DNA of 64,000 bases from Flavobacterium ginsengisoli. GTDB taxonomy: Bacteria > Bacteroidota > Bacteroidia > Flavobacteriales > Flavobacteriaceae. The position numbers and the translations under genes were made by a program. The DNA is taken from assembly GCF_029625315.1 (NCBI RefSeq), contig NZ_CP121110.1, forward strand, positions 3,171,001 through 3,235,000. The letters are read 5' to 3'. The notes under the pieces were generated by a model. That model worked only from the letters and a program-made list of their open reading frames with translations, was not told where the DNA came from and ran no database searches. Positions 1 through 8,507 of this stretch are shown piece by piece; the stretch's first letter is position 1; each line of letters begins with the position of its first letter.

Positions 1-48
1 ACCCCATGCGTGACAGGCATGTATTCTAACCAACTGAACTACCAAACC
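1..48 (-). tRNA. tRNA-Asp (GTC), partial at window edge
   Basis: The sequence from the 5' acceptor strand (ending at 48) through the D arm and the anticodon stem-loop (CATGC / CTGTCAC / GCATG, anticodon GTC) is identical to the complete tRNA-Asp at 738-811. The T arm and the 3' acceptor strand lie beyond the window start. It is preceded by its own promoter. Confidence 0.9.
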
Positions 49-65
49 CTGCGTTATTGCGAGTG

Positions 66-95
66 CAAAAATACAACAGAATTTCGTTTCTGCAA
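66..95 (-). promoter_or_regulatory. Promoter of the first tRNA-Asp
   Basis: On the minus strand TTG (93-95), 19 bp, then TATTTTTG (66-73) match the Bacteroidota sigma-A pattern TTG / TAnnTTTG. It lies 18 bp before the tRNA 5' end. The same arrangement is present before the second tRNA-Asp. Confidence 0.75.
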
Positions 96-104
96 GCGTT
101 TTTT

Positions 105-585
105 TAAATAAAATTTCAAGAAATTTTTAATCGATTAAAATCCAATATTTTAAAAATCCAAGTTTTAATAAAAAAGTAGGAACTTTCTTTTACTTAACCG
201 CTAAGAACGCTATCCCGATAGCTATCGGGAACTCAAATTCCGCAAGTTTTTCATTCATATAGCTTATGGTTTCAACCACGAGAAACGTATTTATATAGAT
301 TGTATTCCCGTGGTTGAAAACACGGGCTATGTTTTAATATATAAATGGAAAATCTTTGCAGAGTTACTTGTGAAGATTTGCTTTGCCTATTCGCTATCGC
401 TCGAGCCTCGTTCCTCGAAATGACAAACTGTTACATTAAAATCAGAATTGAGAAAAAAAAATCGCAAAGCTTAAAATTAATTAAGCTTTGCGAACTTTGC
501 ATTCTTTAGAAAATATCTTTGTGTTCTTTGCGTAAACCTTTGCGCTCTTTGCGGTAAAAACAAAAAACCAAAAGTGTTTTAAATC
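105..585. other. Intergenic stretch without a gene
   Basis: No ORF with coding character was seen. The stretch holds a perfect 18-bp palindrome at 213-230 (TCCCGATAGCTATCGGGA) and low-complexity segments such as repeated CTTTGCG around 480-555. It looks like decayed or repeat-derived spacer between the two tRNA genes. Confidence 0.6.
213..230. repeat. Perfect 18-bp palindrome
   Basis: TCCCGATAGCTATCGGGA equals its own reverse complement. It is not next to a gene end, so a terminator role is unlikely. It may be a member of a dispersed palindrome family. Confidence 0.6.
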
Positions 586-614
586 AAAAAAGCCATCCAC
601 AAAAGTGGAAAGCT
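586..614 (-). terminator. Candidate terminator, minus strand
   Basis: On the minus strand an imperfect 10-bp stem (605-614 with 591-600, one mismatch and one G-T pair) closes a four-base loop and is followed by a run of T (586-590). There is no recognised gene between this and the tRNA terminator at 697-727. Confidence 0.45.
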
Positions 615-696
615 TTTCATTGGTCTAACTACTAAACCAGCTACGAGTTACAAAGTCGTAGCAAAACAACACAACTAATCTTAGATACCGTATTTG

Positions 697-727
697 GGCA
701 AAAAAGCCTTTCTGTTAAGAAAGGCTT
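697..727 (-). terminator. Terminator of the second tRNA-Asp
   Basis: A perfect 10-bp stem (718-727 with 704-713), a 4-base loop and a T-run on the minus strand lie 11 bp after the tRNA 3' end. Confidence 0.85.
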
Positions 728-737
728 CCCAATATTG

Positions 738-811
738 CGGTCTGGACGGGACTCGAACCCGCGACCCCATGCGTGACAGGCATGTATTCTAACCAACTGA
801 ACTACCAAACC
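738..811 (-). tRNA. tRNA-Asp (GTC)
   Basis: The gene has 74 nt including the discriminator base G73. The acceptor stem pairs GGTTTGG with CCAGACC with one G-T pair. The anticodon stem CATGC/GCATG is perfect and the loop CTGTCAC carries anticodon GTC (Asp). The T loop is GTTCGAGTC-type. CCA is not encoded. A promoter sits upstream and a terminator downstream, so it is probably a single-gene transcript. Confidence 0.95.
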
Positions 812-868
812 TCTGCGTTATTGCGGTTGCAAAGATATAACAGAATTTCGTTTCTGCAAGTGTTTTTG
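764..868. repeat. Direct duplication of tRNA-Asp and promoter (copy 2)
   Basis: Second copy of the segment seen at 1-104. One base is added next to the tRNA 5' end (AACCTCTGCG against AACCCTGCG) and a few substitutions lie upstream. Confidence 0.85.
830..859 (-). promoter_or_regulatory. Promoter of the second tRNA-Asp
   Basis: Minus strand TTG (857-859), 19 bp, TATCTTTG (830-837): an exact TTG-N19-TAnnTTTG match, 18 bp before the tRNA 5' end. Confidence 0.8.
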
Positions 869-897
869 TAAAAAAAATGAAATTATTTTTTAAAGTA

Positions 898-1824
898 TTA
901 TCCAAAGTTTTGTTTTTCAACCAAATATGTAGTCAATATTTTTTCAAAATTATCACCAACATTTACCGGAACGTACTTAATTTGGTTCTTTGCGCAGGTT
1001 AAAGCCAAGTTTTTAAAATAAGCTTCTACCCTCTTTTCATATTGCTCTTTTACATTATCAGCAAAAATCGAAACCTCTTCTCCCGATTCTAAGTCGATAA
1101 ACTTTCTTGGCGTGTTATCAAAATCAAACTTCAGTTCGGTTTCATTATCAACTACATGAAACAAAACTACTTTGTGTTTGTTGTGTTTAAGATGCTGTAA
1201 TGCATTAAAAAGCTTTTCATCATCTTCCGTCTGAAACATATCGGTAAACAAAATAATCATCGAACGGCGATGCATTTTCTCAGCAATCTGATGCAAATAG
1301 GTAATCGTATCAGTCGTTTTTTTGACTTTTGGCTGAACCAATAATTCTTCCAGTTTATTCAAAAGCATTCTATGATGGCGATCACTTCCTTTCTCGGGAG
1401 CGTAATATTCGTATTTATCTGAGAAAACGCTTAAACCAACTGCATCACGCTGTTTCTTTAAAATATTCATCAAAACCGCCGAAGCCAAAACCGCAAAACC
1501 AATCTTCTTTTCATAAAAAGGCTGATTCGATTTCAGTTCAGGATAATGCATCGATGACGAATTGTCTACAATCAAATGACAACGCAAATTGGTTTCTTCC
1601 TCAAAACGTTTCGTGTACAAACGATCGGTTTTGGCAAACAATTTCCAGTCGATATGTTTGGTGCTTTCTCCAGCGTTATAGACTTTATGTTCGGCAAATT
1701 CGGCCGAAAATCCATGAAACGGACTCTTATGCATTCCCGATATAAAACCTTCCACAACCTGATTGGCCAGCATTTCGAGATGCTGAAAACTGGAGACTTT
1801 TTCTATTTCCGATTCGATTTTCAT
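898..1824 (-). CDS. DUF58 domain protein
   Basis: The 308-residue protein has the DUF58 signature: a conserved N-terminal region with GFSAEF.EHKVYNAGES..IDWKLFAKTDRLYTKRFEEE (about 40-78), then a von Willebrand A-like fold starting LIVDNSSSM (about 85-93), where DxSxS is a MIDAS-type metal motif. DUF58 proteins usually work with MoxR AAA+ ATPases in envelope or complex assembly. No moxR gene is visible here, so it may lie beyond the window or elsewhere. The start overlaps the stop of the upstream aminopeptidase gene by 4 bp, which indicates translational coupling. No signal peptide is seen, so it is probably cytoplasmic. Confidence 0.85.
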   Translation of the reverse strand: MKIESEIEKVSSFQHLEMLANQVVEGFISGMHKSPFHGFSAEFAEHKVYNAGESTKHIDWKLFAKTDRLYTKRFEEETNLRCHLIVDNSSSMHYPELKSNQPFYEKKIGFAVLASAVLMNILKKQRDAVGLSVFSDKYEYYAPEKGSDRHHRMLLNKLEELLVQPKVKKTTDTITYLHQIAEKMHRRSMIILFTDMFQTEDDEKLFNALQHLKHNKHKVVLFHVVDNETELKFDFDNTPRKFIDLESGEEVSIFADNVKEQYEKRVEAYFKNLALTCAKNQIKYVPVNVGDNFEKILTTYLVEKQNFG

Positions 1825-4388
1825 TCGGTTTCTTTTTTAATATTTTGTGCTTTATAAAGCAAATCTGTCGCCTGAAACAATTTGCGTTTCAAGATCGGAC
1901 TAAAATTAGGGTTTTCTTTTAAGAATCTTTGCACTTCATCAAAAGCAAATTTCGACGAATATTTCCCAACCGTATTATCCAGCCAGTCTTTTGGAAAGAA
2001 AATATCTCCCGTTCGCTGAATTTCGTCAACCAAATCTAATGAAAATCTAATATATTTCTGCGCACTTTCCTGACGAAGCGGATGATGAATATTTGCCAAA
2101 CCAAACGAAACCCAAGATTCTTTCTCTCGGTTTGCATCGTCTTTTAAAGATTCCATAAAAGCATTTCGAACCGATTCATCTTTTGATAATGAAGGTAATA
2201 AAAATTCAAAACGCTTTTGTTTATCAGGATTTGTAAACGAAGTTCTGGTTTTTTCCAAGATTTCATCTGCTTTTGGATGTTTGAAAATAGCCAGATTCAT
2301 CGCCATATTGGTGTAATCGTCTTCGTTTAATTTCAAATTCGGAATAGAAATTTCCCTGTTCCAAACCTTATATAAACTGGCTTTCGCCGAATCAGAATAA
2401 GCAATCGAACTAAACAATCCGAATAAAGTCTTTTTGATATTCGCAGATAAATTGGCCTGTAAACGCTCATATAAAACACCTTCAAGCGGCTTCTGAACTT
2501 TACTTTGTTCTTTTCCCGTCAATAATCTCCAATAAATCGTATTTAAACTTCCCGAAACAATTCTCAAAACCAATTCGTTTTGTTCTGTTTGAATTCCCTT
2601 TAAAAAACAATCAAAAGCTTTTTCTGTCGAAACATTACCAATCAAAGTATTTTCATAAAGATTACTATAACTGGAAGCTCTAGCCATTTCATCTTTCAAA
2701 TCAGCAATATAATTTAAATTATTCCCGTCAAGCGGAAAAACACCGTATCCAAAACCATTATAATTGTAAACAATCGCAAGCGGTTTTTCAATTCCTATAG
2801 CTTCTTTTACAACAGTATTTTTGTCATTAATATTGATTGATAAAACTTTTACCTCTTTAGCATAAACTAAACCTATCTGAAAAACCTGAGGCCATATATT
2901 CTCTGATTTATCTTCTGCTTTTTGCTGAATTTCAAAACTTTTGATTCGGTTTTTAGCATCATATTCTATTTGATCCATAAAAATGGCTCTTCCCGATTTA
3001 TTTACCCAGACATCGCTCCATTTTTTCATATCAAGCGAAGTTTCAGCATCAAGAAGCTCTACTAAATTATTCCAATCAGCATTGTCATTGGCATATTTTA
3101 AAATGTATTTTTGAATTCCTTTCTGAAACGCTTCCTTACCCATCGAAGCTTCTAACTGACGCATCATAATGGGCGTTTTGTTGTAAATAATCGCACCGTA
3201 AAGCGAACCTGCATCTTTCAAATTCGCCAAATGCTGTTTGATCGGATGTGTTCCTAAAGATCGATCTTCCGCAAAAGCGCTGGGATAATGCGCCGTAAAA
3301 AACTGCAGATTATGATTGACTTTTGGAAAAATCGGATTCATGATTTTATCGGCCATAAAGTTGGCAAAAACCTCTTTCATCCAAACGTCATCAAACCATT
3401 TCATCGTAACCAAATCACCAAACCACATGTGGGAGGTTTCGTGTGCAATCAATTTTGCGCGATTTAGTTTTTCGCTGTCAGTTGCGCTGTTGTCCAAAAA
3501 CAAAGTAGATTCTCGGTATTGAATTGCGCCAACATGTTCCATTCCGCCATATTGAAAAACAGGAATTGAAGCGAAATCCAGTTTCTGAAACGGAAATTTA
3601 TAATTGGTATATTTTTCTAAAAAGTCTAACGATTGCCGATGTAAATTGAAAATAGTATCAGCGCTTATGCGAAATTTCTCCGGACTATTTTCACGATACA
3701 ACATCGTCATTTCTAAACCTGGCTTTCGTGTCGCGCTTTTGAATTTTCCCACAACAAAAGAGAATAAATAGGTGCTCATTTTGTCCGATTCTCCAAAAGT
3801 GTAAGACGTAAAATCACCTTTTTCCAATTTCTCCACAACATTGGCTCCAGCCAAAACCGACCAATCTTTTGGCACAGAAAGTCTCAGTTTATATGTCGCT
3901 TTTAAATCTGGCTGATCAAAACAAGGAAATAAAGTACTGGCGCGGTCTGGAACTAATAAAGTGTACAGGAAATCGTCATTTCTATTTAATGACAGATTAC
4001 CTGCAATAAATGAAATCGAAATGGTATTTTTTCCTGAAACCAAAGCGGAAACCGGAATTACAATATGTCCATTTTCATGAACAATCGAGACCTTTTTTCC
4101 GTTTGCTTCAACCGTTTTTATATTGGATGTTTTCTCTTTAAAATCTAAAATCAAAGGCTGACTTAAATCAGACAAATTTAAATTTACCACTAATTGAGAA
4201 TTTATATTTTCTGTTTTCTGATTCGGAATTTCGAAAAACAAAGTGTATTGAAGATCCGAAATCTGTTTTTTACGAAAATTTGCTAGCTGTTCAGAAACAC
4301 CGTTTTCAAATAATTCACTTGCTTTTGATTGAGAAAAACCATTGAAAATCAAGATAAAAAAACAAAGAAGGCTGTAGAAAATTTTCAT
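1821..4388 (-). CDS. M1 family zinc aminopeptidase, secreted
   Basis: The 855-residue protein starts with a signal peptide (about 1-20, ending FNGFSQS). The exopeptidase motif GGMEH is at 281-285, the zinc site HETSH at 316-320, and the third zinc ligand in KEVFANF about 19 residues later. An N-terminal beta domain precedes the catalytic domain, and an alpha-helical C-terminal domain of about 350 residues follows, as in aminopeptidase N relatives. It would release N-terminal amino acids from peptides in the periplasm. It is the first gene of a two-gene unit with the DUF58 gene (4-bp overlap). Confidence 0.9.
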   Translation of the reverse strand: MKIFYSLLCFFILIFNGFSQSKASELFENGVSEQLANFRKKQISDLQYTLFFEIPNQKTENINSQLVVNLNLSDLSQPLILDFKEKTSNIKTVEANGKKVSIVHENGHIVIPVSALVSGKNTISISFIAGNLSLNRNDDFLYTLLVPDRASTLFPCFDQPDLKATYKLRLSVPKDWSVLAGANVVEKLEKGDFTSYTFGESDKMSTYLFSFVVGKFKSATRKPGLEMTMLYRENSPEKFRISADTIFNLHRQSLDFLEKYTNYKFPFQKLDFASIPVFQYGGMEHVGAIQYRESTLFLDNSATDSEKLNRAKLIAHETSHMWFGDLVTMKWFDDVWMKEVFANFMADKIMNPIFPKVNHNLQFFTAHYPSAFAEDRSLGTHPIKQHLANLKDAGSLYGAIIYNKTPIMMRQLEASMGKEAFQKGIQKYILKYANDNADWNNLVELLDAETSLDMKKWSDVWVNKSGRAIFMDQIEYDAKNRIKSFEIQQKAEDKSENIWPQVFQIGLVYAKEVKVLSININDKNTVVKEAIGIEKPLAIVYNYNGFGYGVFPLDGNNLNYIADLKDEMARASSYSNLYENTLIGNVSTEKAFDCFLKGIQTEQNELVLRIVSGSLNTIYWRLLTGKEQSKVQKPLEGVLYERLQANLSANIKKTLFGLFSSIAYSDSAKASLYKVWNREISIPNLKLNEDDYTNMAMNLAIFKHPKADEILEKTRTSFTNPDKQKRFEFLLPSLSKDESVRNAFMESLKDDANREKESWVSFGLANIHHPLRQESAQKYIRFSLDLVDEIQRTGDIFFPKDWLDNTVGKYSSKFAFDEVQRFLKENPNFSPILKRKLFQATDLLYKAQNIKKETE

Positions 4389-4449
4389 TTTTAAGGAATA
4401 TAAGATTTGCTAAAATTAACAAAAGCATTGATTTTTCGCAAACAATTAC

Positions 4450-4502
4450 TGCAACAACATTGCATTTAAGAATAAGATTTCTATATTTGCAACACTATTG
4501 CA
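4450..4502 (+). promoter_or_regulatory. Twin palindromic operators over a promoter
   Basis: Two 15-bp inverted repeats, TGCAACAACATTGCA (4450-4464) and TGCAACACTATTGCA (4488-4502), share the form TGCAAcannaTTGCA with centres 38 bp apart. Between and under them lies a promoter: TTG (4460-4462), 19 bp, TATATTTG (4482-4489). One operator covers the upstream element and the other covers the end of the -7 element and the likely transcription start. That layout suits repression. The regulator is not in the window; a Fur/Zur-type metal repressor is inferred from the genes downstream. Confidence 0.7.
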
Positions 4503-4545
4503 TTAAACAGCATAAAAAACCTCATCTAGAAGTTAATCTTCACGA

Positions 4546-4896
4546 ATGAAAAAGAAACTTAAATTTATAAATCTCTTGATGCCTTTGATTGTATTGTTTG
4601 CAATACTTTTTCCGGCTGTCCATTCGTATGAACATATTGTAGACACTCATAATTGCAAAGAGAAAATAGAGTTTTCTGTTTCCGAAAAACCACAATTCAA
4701 AGCCAAACTTCATTCGTTTCATAAATGCTCGATTTGCGATTTCAAATTCAGCGCAGTTGGCACATTTGAATTCAATGCTTTTCAGTTTTTCAAGAATAAT
4801 CCTGTTGTAAAACACCTTAATATTTACAGCAAACCTCATTTTGCATTTTTTAAGGGCTCACTATTTTCCCTTCGAGCCCCGCCTTTTTCACTTTAG
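4546..4896 (+). CDS. Small His/Cys membrane-anchored protein, metal-locus associated
   Basis: The 116-residue protein has an N-terminal hydrophobic segment (about 8-25), then the motif HSYEHIV just after it, a C-x2-C pair in KCSICDFKF (about 62-70), and the tail LRAPP near the C-terminus. The same three elements occur in the same order in the protein at 46179-46532, so the two are paralogues. Both precede a TonB-dependent receptor. No named family was recognised; the layout resembles DUF2946-type small proteins found beside metal receptors. Metal sensing or handover at the inner membrane is inference. Start chosen at ATG 4546, about 50 bp after the promoter. Confidence 0.75.
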   Translation: MKKKLKFINLLMPLIVLFAILFPAVHSYEHIVDTHNCKEKIEFSVSEKPQFKAKLHSFHKCSICDFKFSAVGTFEFNAFQFFKNNPVVKHLNIYSKPHFAFFKGSLFSLRAPPFSL

Positions 4897-5010
4897 TTTT
4901 TTTTTGTGTTTCCGATTGTTTTGCAATTCGGCTATCTAATTGTTTTTATGATTTCAAAATCTAAAAACATTCAAAAGCTATTTCATTTATTTTAAGCATT
5001 TAATAAACCA

Positions 5011-5037
5011 TATTGATATTGATATTGATATTGATAT
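5011..5037. repeat. Hexanucleotide tandem repeat
   Basis: About four and a half units of TTGATA in a row, in non-coding sequence. Such short tandem repeats can change length by slippage. Confidence 0.8.
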
Positions 5038-5197
5038 AGCTTTTTCTACGCAAAAAACTTCCAAATTTTTATCGATTAACGCATTCAGTACTAAATCCTT
5101 ATTCAGGTTTCTAGTTATTGCTATGCTGTTTTACTAGAGAAAAGATATATGTCGCCTCTCTAAGGCTTTTGTATAGCTCATAAATTCTTTTCTATAA

Positions 5198-5264
5198 ATA
5201 TTTCGTCCCGCTGGGACTTAGCCAAATGTCGAGTTTTCTACCAGTATTCTGTCCCGCTGGGACT
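5198..5264. repeat. Hairpin repeat family TATAAATATTTCG + GTCCC-GCT-GGGAC
   Basis: Two copies of the hairpin GTCCCGCTGGGAC (5215-5227 and 5251-5263). The first follows the leader TCTATAAATATTTC. A related element with the same leader and different but compensating stem bases is found at 59608-59639. Confidence 0.75.
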
Positions 5265-5338
5265 TGAATATTGAAATCACTATATCCTTTTGTAATCCAA
5301 ATATCCTTTATAAAATGATCAAAATCAAATTAGAAAAA

Positions 5339-5771
5339 ATGAAAACAACAAAACTTATTCTGGTTTCGCTCTTTGCGGCAATGGCTTTTACAAGTCTGCA
5401 GCAATGACGATTCAGAAGAAAAACAGGCAATTCCAACTATTGACAAAATCGAGCTTGGTCTTAGCAACAGCGAAACCGCAACTATTGGCGCAGATTTCCA
5501 TTTTAATGCAGAAGTAACTGCTGCTGATAAAATCGAAAATGTACAAGTGAAAATTCTACAGAAAAGCACCGAAACATACTTAAAAGTCTGGTCACACGAA
5601 ATTACTTGGACACAATATGCAGGTGCAAAAAACGCCAATGTGCATAAGCATTTTGATATTCCAGAAGATGCTGCAGAAGGCAAATACGACTTCATCATTA
5701 TCGTAAACGATCAAAACGGAAGCAAGCTAGAAGTGAAGAAAAACTTAACCATTATAAATCAAAAAATATGA
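5339..5771 (+). CDS. DUF4625-like lipoprotein 1 (frameshifted)
   Basis: Starting at ATG 5339 the frame encodes MKTTKLILVSLFAAMAFTS and then stops early. Removing one base near 5395 restores a lipobox, TSCSNDDSEE, and one reading frame of about 143 residues to the stop at 5769-5771. The mature part has a single immunoglobulin-like beta domain. It resembles DUF4625 lipoproteins of Bacteroidota and its neighbour at 5768. It overlaps the next gene by 4 bp (ATGA), so the two are coupled. It is probably a surface or periplasmic lipoprotein of the metal-receptor locus. Confidence 0.75.
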
Positions 5772-6238
5772 AAAAATTAAAGCTTTTAATGGGCATTTTG
5801 GCTCTTACTTTTATTTCATCCTGCTCCAGTGACAAAGCAGAAATCGACAGCGAATATCCCGTAATTGATATCACTGGAGCAAATGCTTTTCCGATTCAAT
5901 GCAGTACAATCGAACGCGGAAAAACCTTCACTTTCAAAGCCACTTTTAATGACAATGTCGCTCTGGGTTCTTACAGTCTTGATATTCATCACAATTTCGA
6001 TCATCATACACATAGTACAGAAGTAACAACATGTGAAATGGAAGCTGTAAAAAGTCCTGTAAAACCAATGCTTTTCATCAACAATTATACTATTCCAAAT
6101 GGTGTGAAAACTTACGAAGCAACAGCACAAATCACCATTCCTGCAGATGTTGATCCCGGAGATTATCATTTTATGATCCGTTTGACGGATAAAGAAGGCT
6201 GGCAGACGCTAAAAGGTTTAAGTATTAAAATTTTATAA
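5768..6238 (+). CDS. DUF4625-like lipoprotein 2
   Basis: The 156-residue protein has a lipoprotein signal ending ISSCSSD (Cys about 19). The mature part is one beta-sandwich-like domain containing a His cluster, DIHHNFDHHTH (about 75-85), and two cysteines (about 39 and 93). The His cluster fits metal binding. It follows lipoprotein 1 with a 4-bp overlap and precedes the TonB receptor by 10 bp, so all are likely one operon. The DUF4625 assignment is by resemblance only. Confidence 0.75.
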   Translation: MKKLKLLMGILALTFISSCSSDKAEIDSEYPVIDITGANAFPIQCSTIERGKTFTFKATFNDNVALGSYSLDIHHNFDHHTHSTEVTTCEMEAVKSPVKPMLFINNYTIPNGVKTYEATAQITIPADVDPGDYHFMIRLTDKEGWQTLKGLSIKIL

Positions 6239-6248
6239 GATCAGATTA

Positions 6249-8457
6249 ATGAAGAATGCCCTATCCATGTATTGGAGATTTTGTTTTTTACTCCTCGGTT
6301 TATTAATTACGACGGAAGCCGTTTCTCAGAATAAGCCTTCAGAAAAGAAACCAGAAATCAAGGAACTTGACGAAGTTTTAATCAGCAATAATGCTTGCTC
6401 AAAAAAGCAAAAAAGAAGAATCGTTGAATGTTGAAACGGTAAACAATAGTTTTATTCAGCGTAATCTTGGCGGAAGTTTGATGCAGTCTTTGCAGAAATT
6501 ACCCGGCGTTAAAACTATTTCTATTGGTTCTGGAGGTTCTAAACCGCTTATTCGTGGTTTGAGTTTCAATCAGGTGATTGTGGTGGAGAATGGTTTGAAA
6601 CACGAAGGTCAGCAATGGGGCGCAGATCACGGTTTGGAAATCGATCAATATGCTGTAAATCGGGTAGAAATTATAAAAGGCCCTTCTTCATTTATCTACG
6701 GATCTGATGCTGTGGGCGGCGCGATAAACATTAAACCTTTGCCTCTTCCGTCGCAAAACACTTTTGGCGGAAGCGTTGATCTTACCGGAAAAAGCAACAA
6801 TGCGCAATTTGGAAGTTCTATTAATTTATTTGGAAGGAACGAAAATTGGTTCTTCGATTCTCGAGTAACCACAATGGATTATGGCGATTATCGCGTTCCA
6901 ACCGATGTGGTTCATGTGTACAGTTATGCTGTTCCGCTGTACAAAAATCATTTGCGAAATACGGCTGGGAAAGAACTCGATTTTCATTTGAGTTCGGGTT
7001 ATTCGGGAGAACGTTTTAAATCGGTTTTCTATTTCAGTAATGTGCATACTAAAAGCGGCTTTTTCGCGAATGCGCATGGACTCGAACCTCGAAATGTAGA
7101 TCTGGAATTACACGACAAATCGAGCCGTGATATTTTGATGCCTTATCAGCAAGTCAATCATCTGAAAGTTAGCAATACTACCTCTTTTCAGTTGGGAAAT
7201 CATGCTTTTGAAACGCAGATTGGTTTTCAAAATAATTTTAGAAGAGAATATAGCCATTATGTCAATCACGGCTATATGCCTCCAATTTATCCTGAAGATA
7301 AGTACGCTCCGCAAGATTTGGAACGTCAATATGATAAGGATGTCTGGTCATTTTCTGTTAAAGATGAATTTAGAATTGATAACCATCAAATTACAGTTGG
7401 TTCGAATGTAGTTTTTCAGCAAAATGAAATTGGCGGATGGAGCTTTTTAATTCCTGCGTTCACACAATTTAATGCTGGTTTATTTGCTTACGATAAAATT
7501 GAACTGGACGAAAAATGGTTATTAAACGGTGCTGTTCGTTACGATTACGGAAAAATTAAAATGAAATCGTATTACGATTGGTTCCAAAGCCCAGTTTCTG
7601 AAAACAATCAAACGGAATTGGAATATTTACAGCGTTCACAAGATCTAACTAAAACTTTTGACAGTTTTACATGGTCGATTGGCGCAAATTATAATCCTGG
7701 AAAGCTTTCGCTGAAAGCCAATTTGGGCTCGAGTTTTAGAATGCCAATTGCCAAAGAACTGGCTTCAAACGGCGTCAATTATCATTATTTCCGATTCGAA
7801 AAAGGAAATCCGAATTTGGATGCAGAACGTTCGTATCAATTGGATTTAGGAATGGAATGGAAAGCGCAAAACTTCTCTTTTCAACTGACTCCGTTTGTGA
7901 ACTATTTTCCAAATTTCATTTATCTGAATCCAACCTCAGCGCACGATATTTATTATGGCGCAGGAAATCAGGTTTTTGAATATGAACAAAGCAAAGTCTT
8001 TCGTTACGGTGCAGAATTTCAAACAAGATATTATTTCCTGAAATCTTTAAGTGCAGAAATTGGTGCCGAATATCTTTATTCTGAACAAAAATCAGGAAGT
8101 AAAAAAGGCTATACACTTCCGTTTTCTCCGCCTCCATCGGTTTTGTTCGGATTGAATTACGAACCACAAATCTCATTTTTAAAAGAACCTTATTTTTCTG
8201 TTGATTATCGTTTTACGGCACAGCAAAACAATATTGTTCCTCCAGAGAAAAAAACGGCTGAAAGTCATGTTTTTAATGTGGCTTTTGGCTCAAAAATTAA
8301 AACAGGAAAACAGGATATCAGCCTCAATATTCAGATCCAAAATTTATTTAATACAAGATATTTAAATCACACCAGCTTTTACCGACTTATCGAACTTCCA
8401 GAAGCGGGACGAAACATTATTGTTTCTATGAAGATTCCGTTTTCGTTTTTGCGATAA
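6249..8457 (+). CDS. TonB-dependent outer-membrane receptor, metal type (frameshifted)
   Basis: ATG 6249 begins a signal peptide (to about AVSQN), then a TonB-box-like region ELDEVLIS. The frame shifts near 6395: removing one T from GCTTGC joins it to the rest, giving about 735 residues. The plug domain carries LIRGLSFNQV and VEIIKGPSSFIYGSDAVGG, and the barrel ends with the usual aromatic C-terminus. The GADHGLEID segment and overall length resemble ZnuD-like zinc receptors. Two DUF4625-like lipoproteins lie upstream and a His-rich propeller lipoprotein downstream. The transported metal is inferred from context. Confidence 0.85.
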
Positions 8458-8507
8458 GCAAACCATTCAAAACTCAATTATTTACAAATTTTAAATCCTT
8501 TATTACA

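Larger units (their letters stand above)
1..104. repeat. Direct duplication of the tRNA-Asp 5' part and promoter (copy 1)
   Basis: Positions 1-104 match 764-868 with few differences. The match runs through the tRNA body, the promoter and about 10 bp upstream of it, then decays. This shows a tandem duplication with a period of about 764 bp. Confidence 0.85.
4897..5338. other. Intergenic region with repeats
   Basis: No ORF with coding character was seen. The 442 bp contain a (TTGATA)-type microsatellite at 5011-5037 and two GTCCC-GCT-GGGAC hairpins at 5215-5263. The region separates the small His/Cys gene from the lipoprotein-receptor genes. It is unclear whether transcription reads through. 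Confidence 0.6.

Noticed and set aside
1329..1857. Plus-strand ORFs opposite the DUF58 gene
   Set aside because: They have no promoter, odd composition and overlap a well-supported gene.
5330..5698. Minus-strand ORF opposite the DUF4625-like lipoprotein
   Set aside because: It is the shadow of the plus-strand gene, with Cys-rich, non-biological composition.
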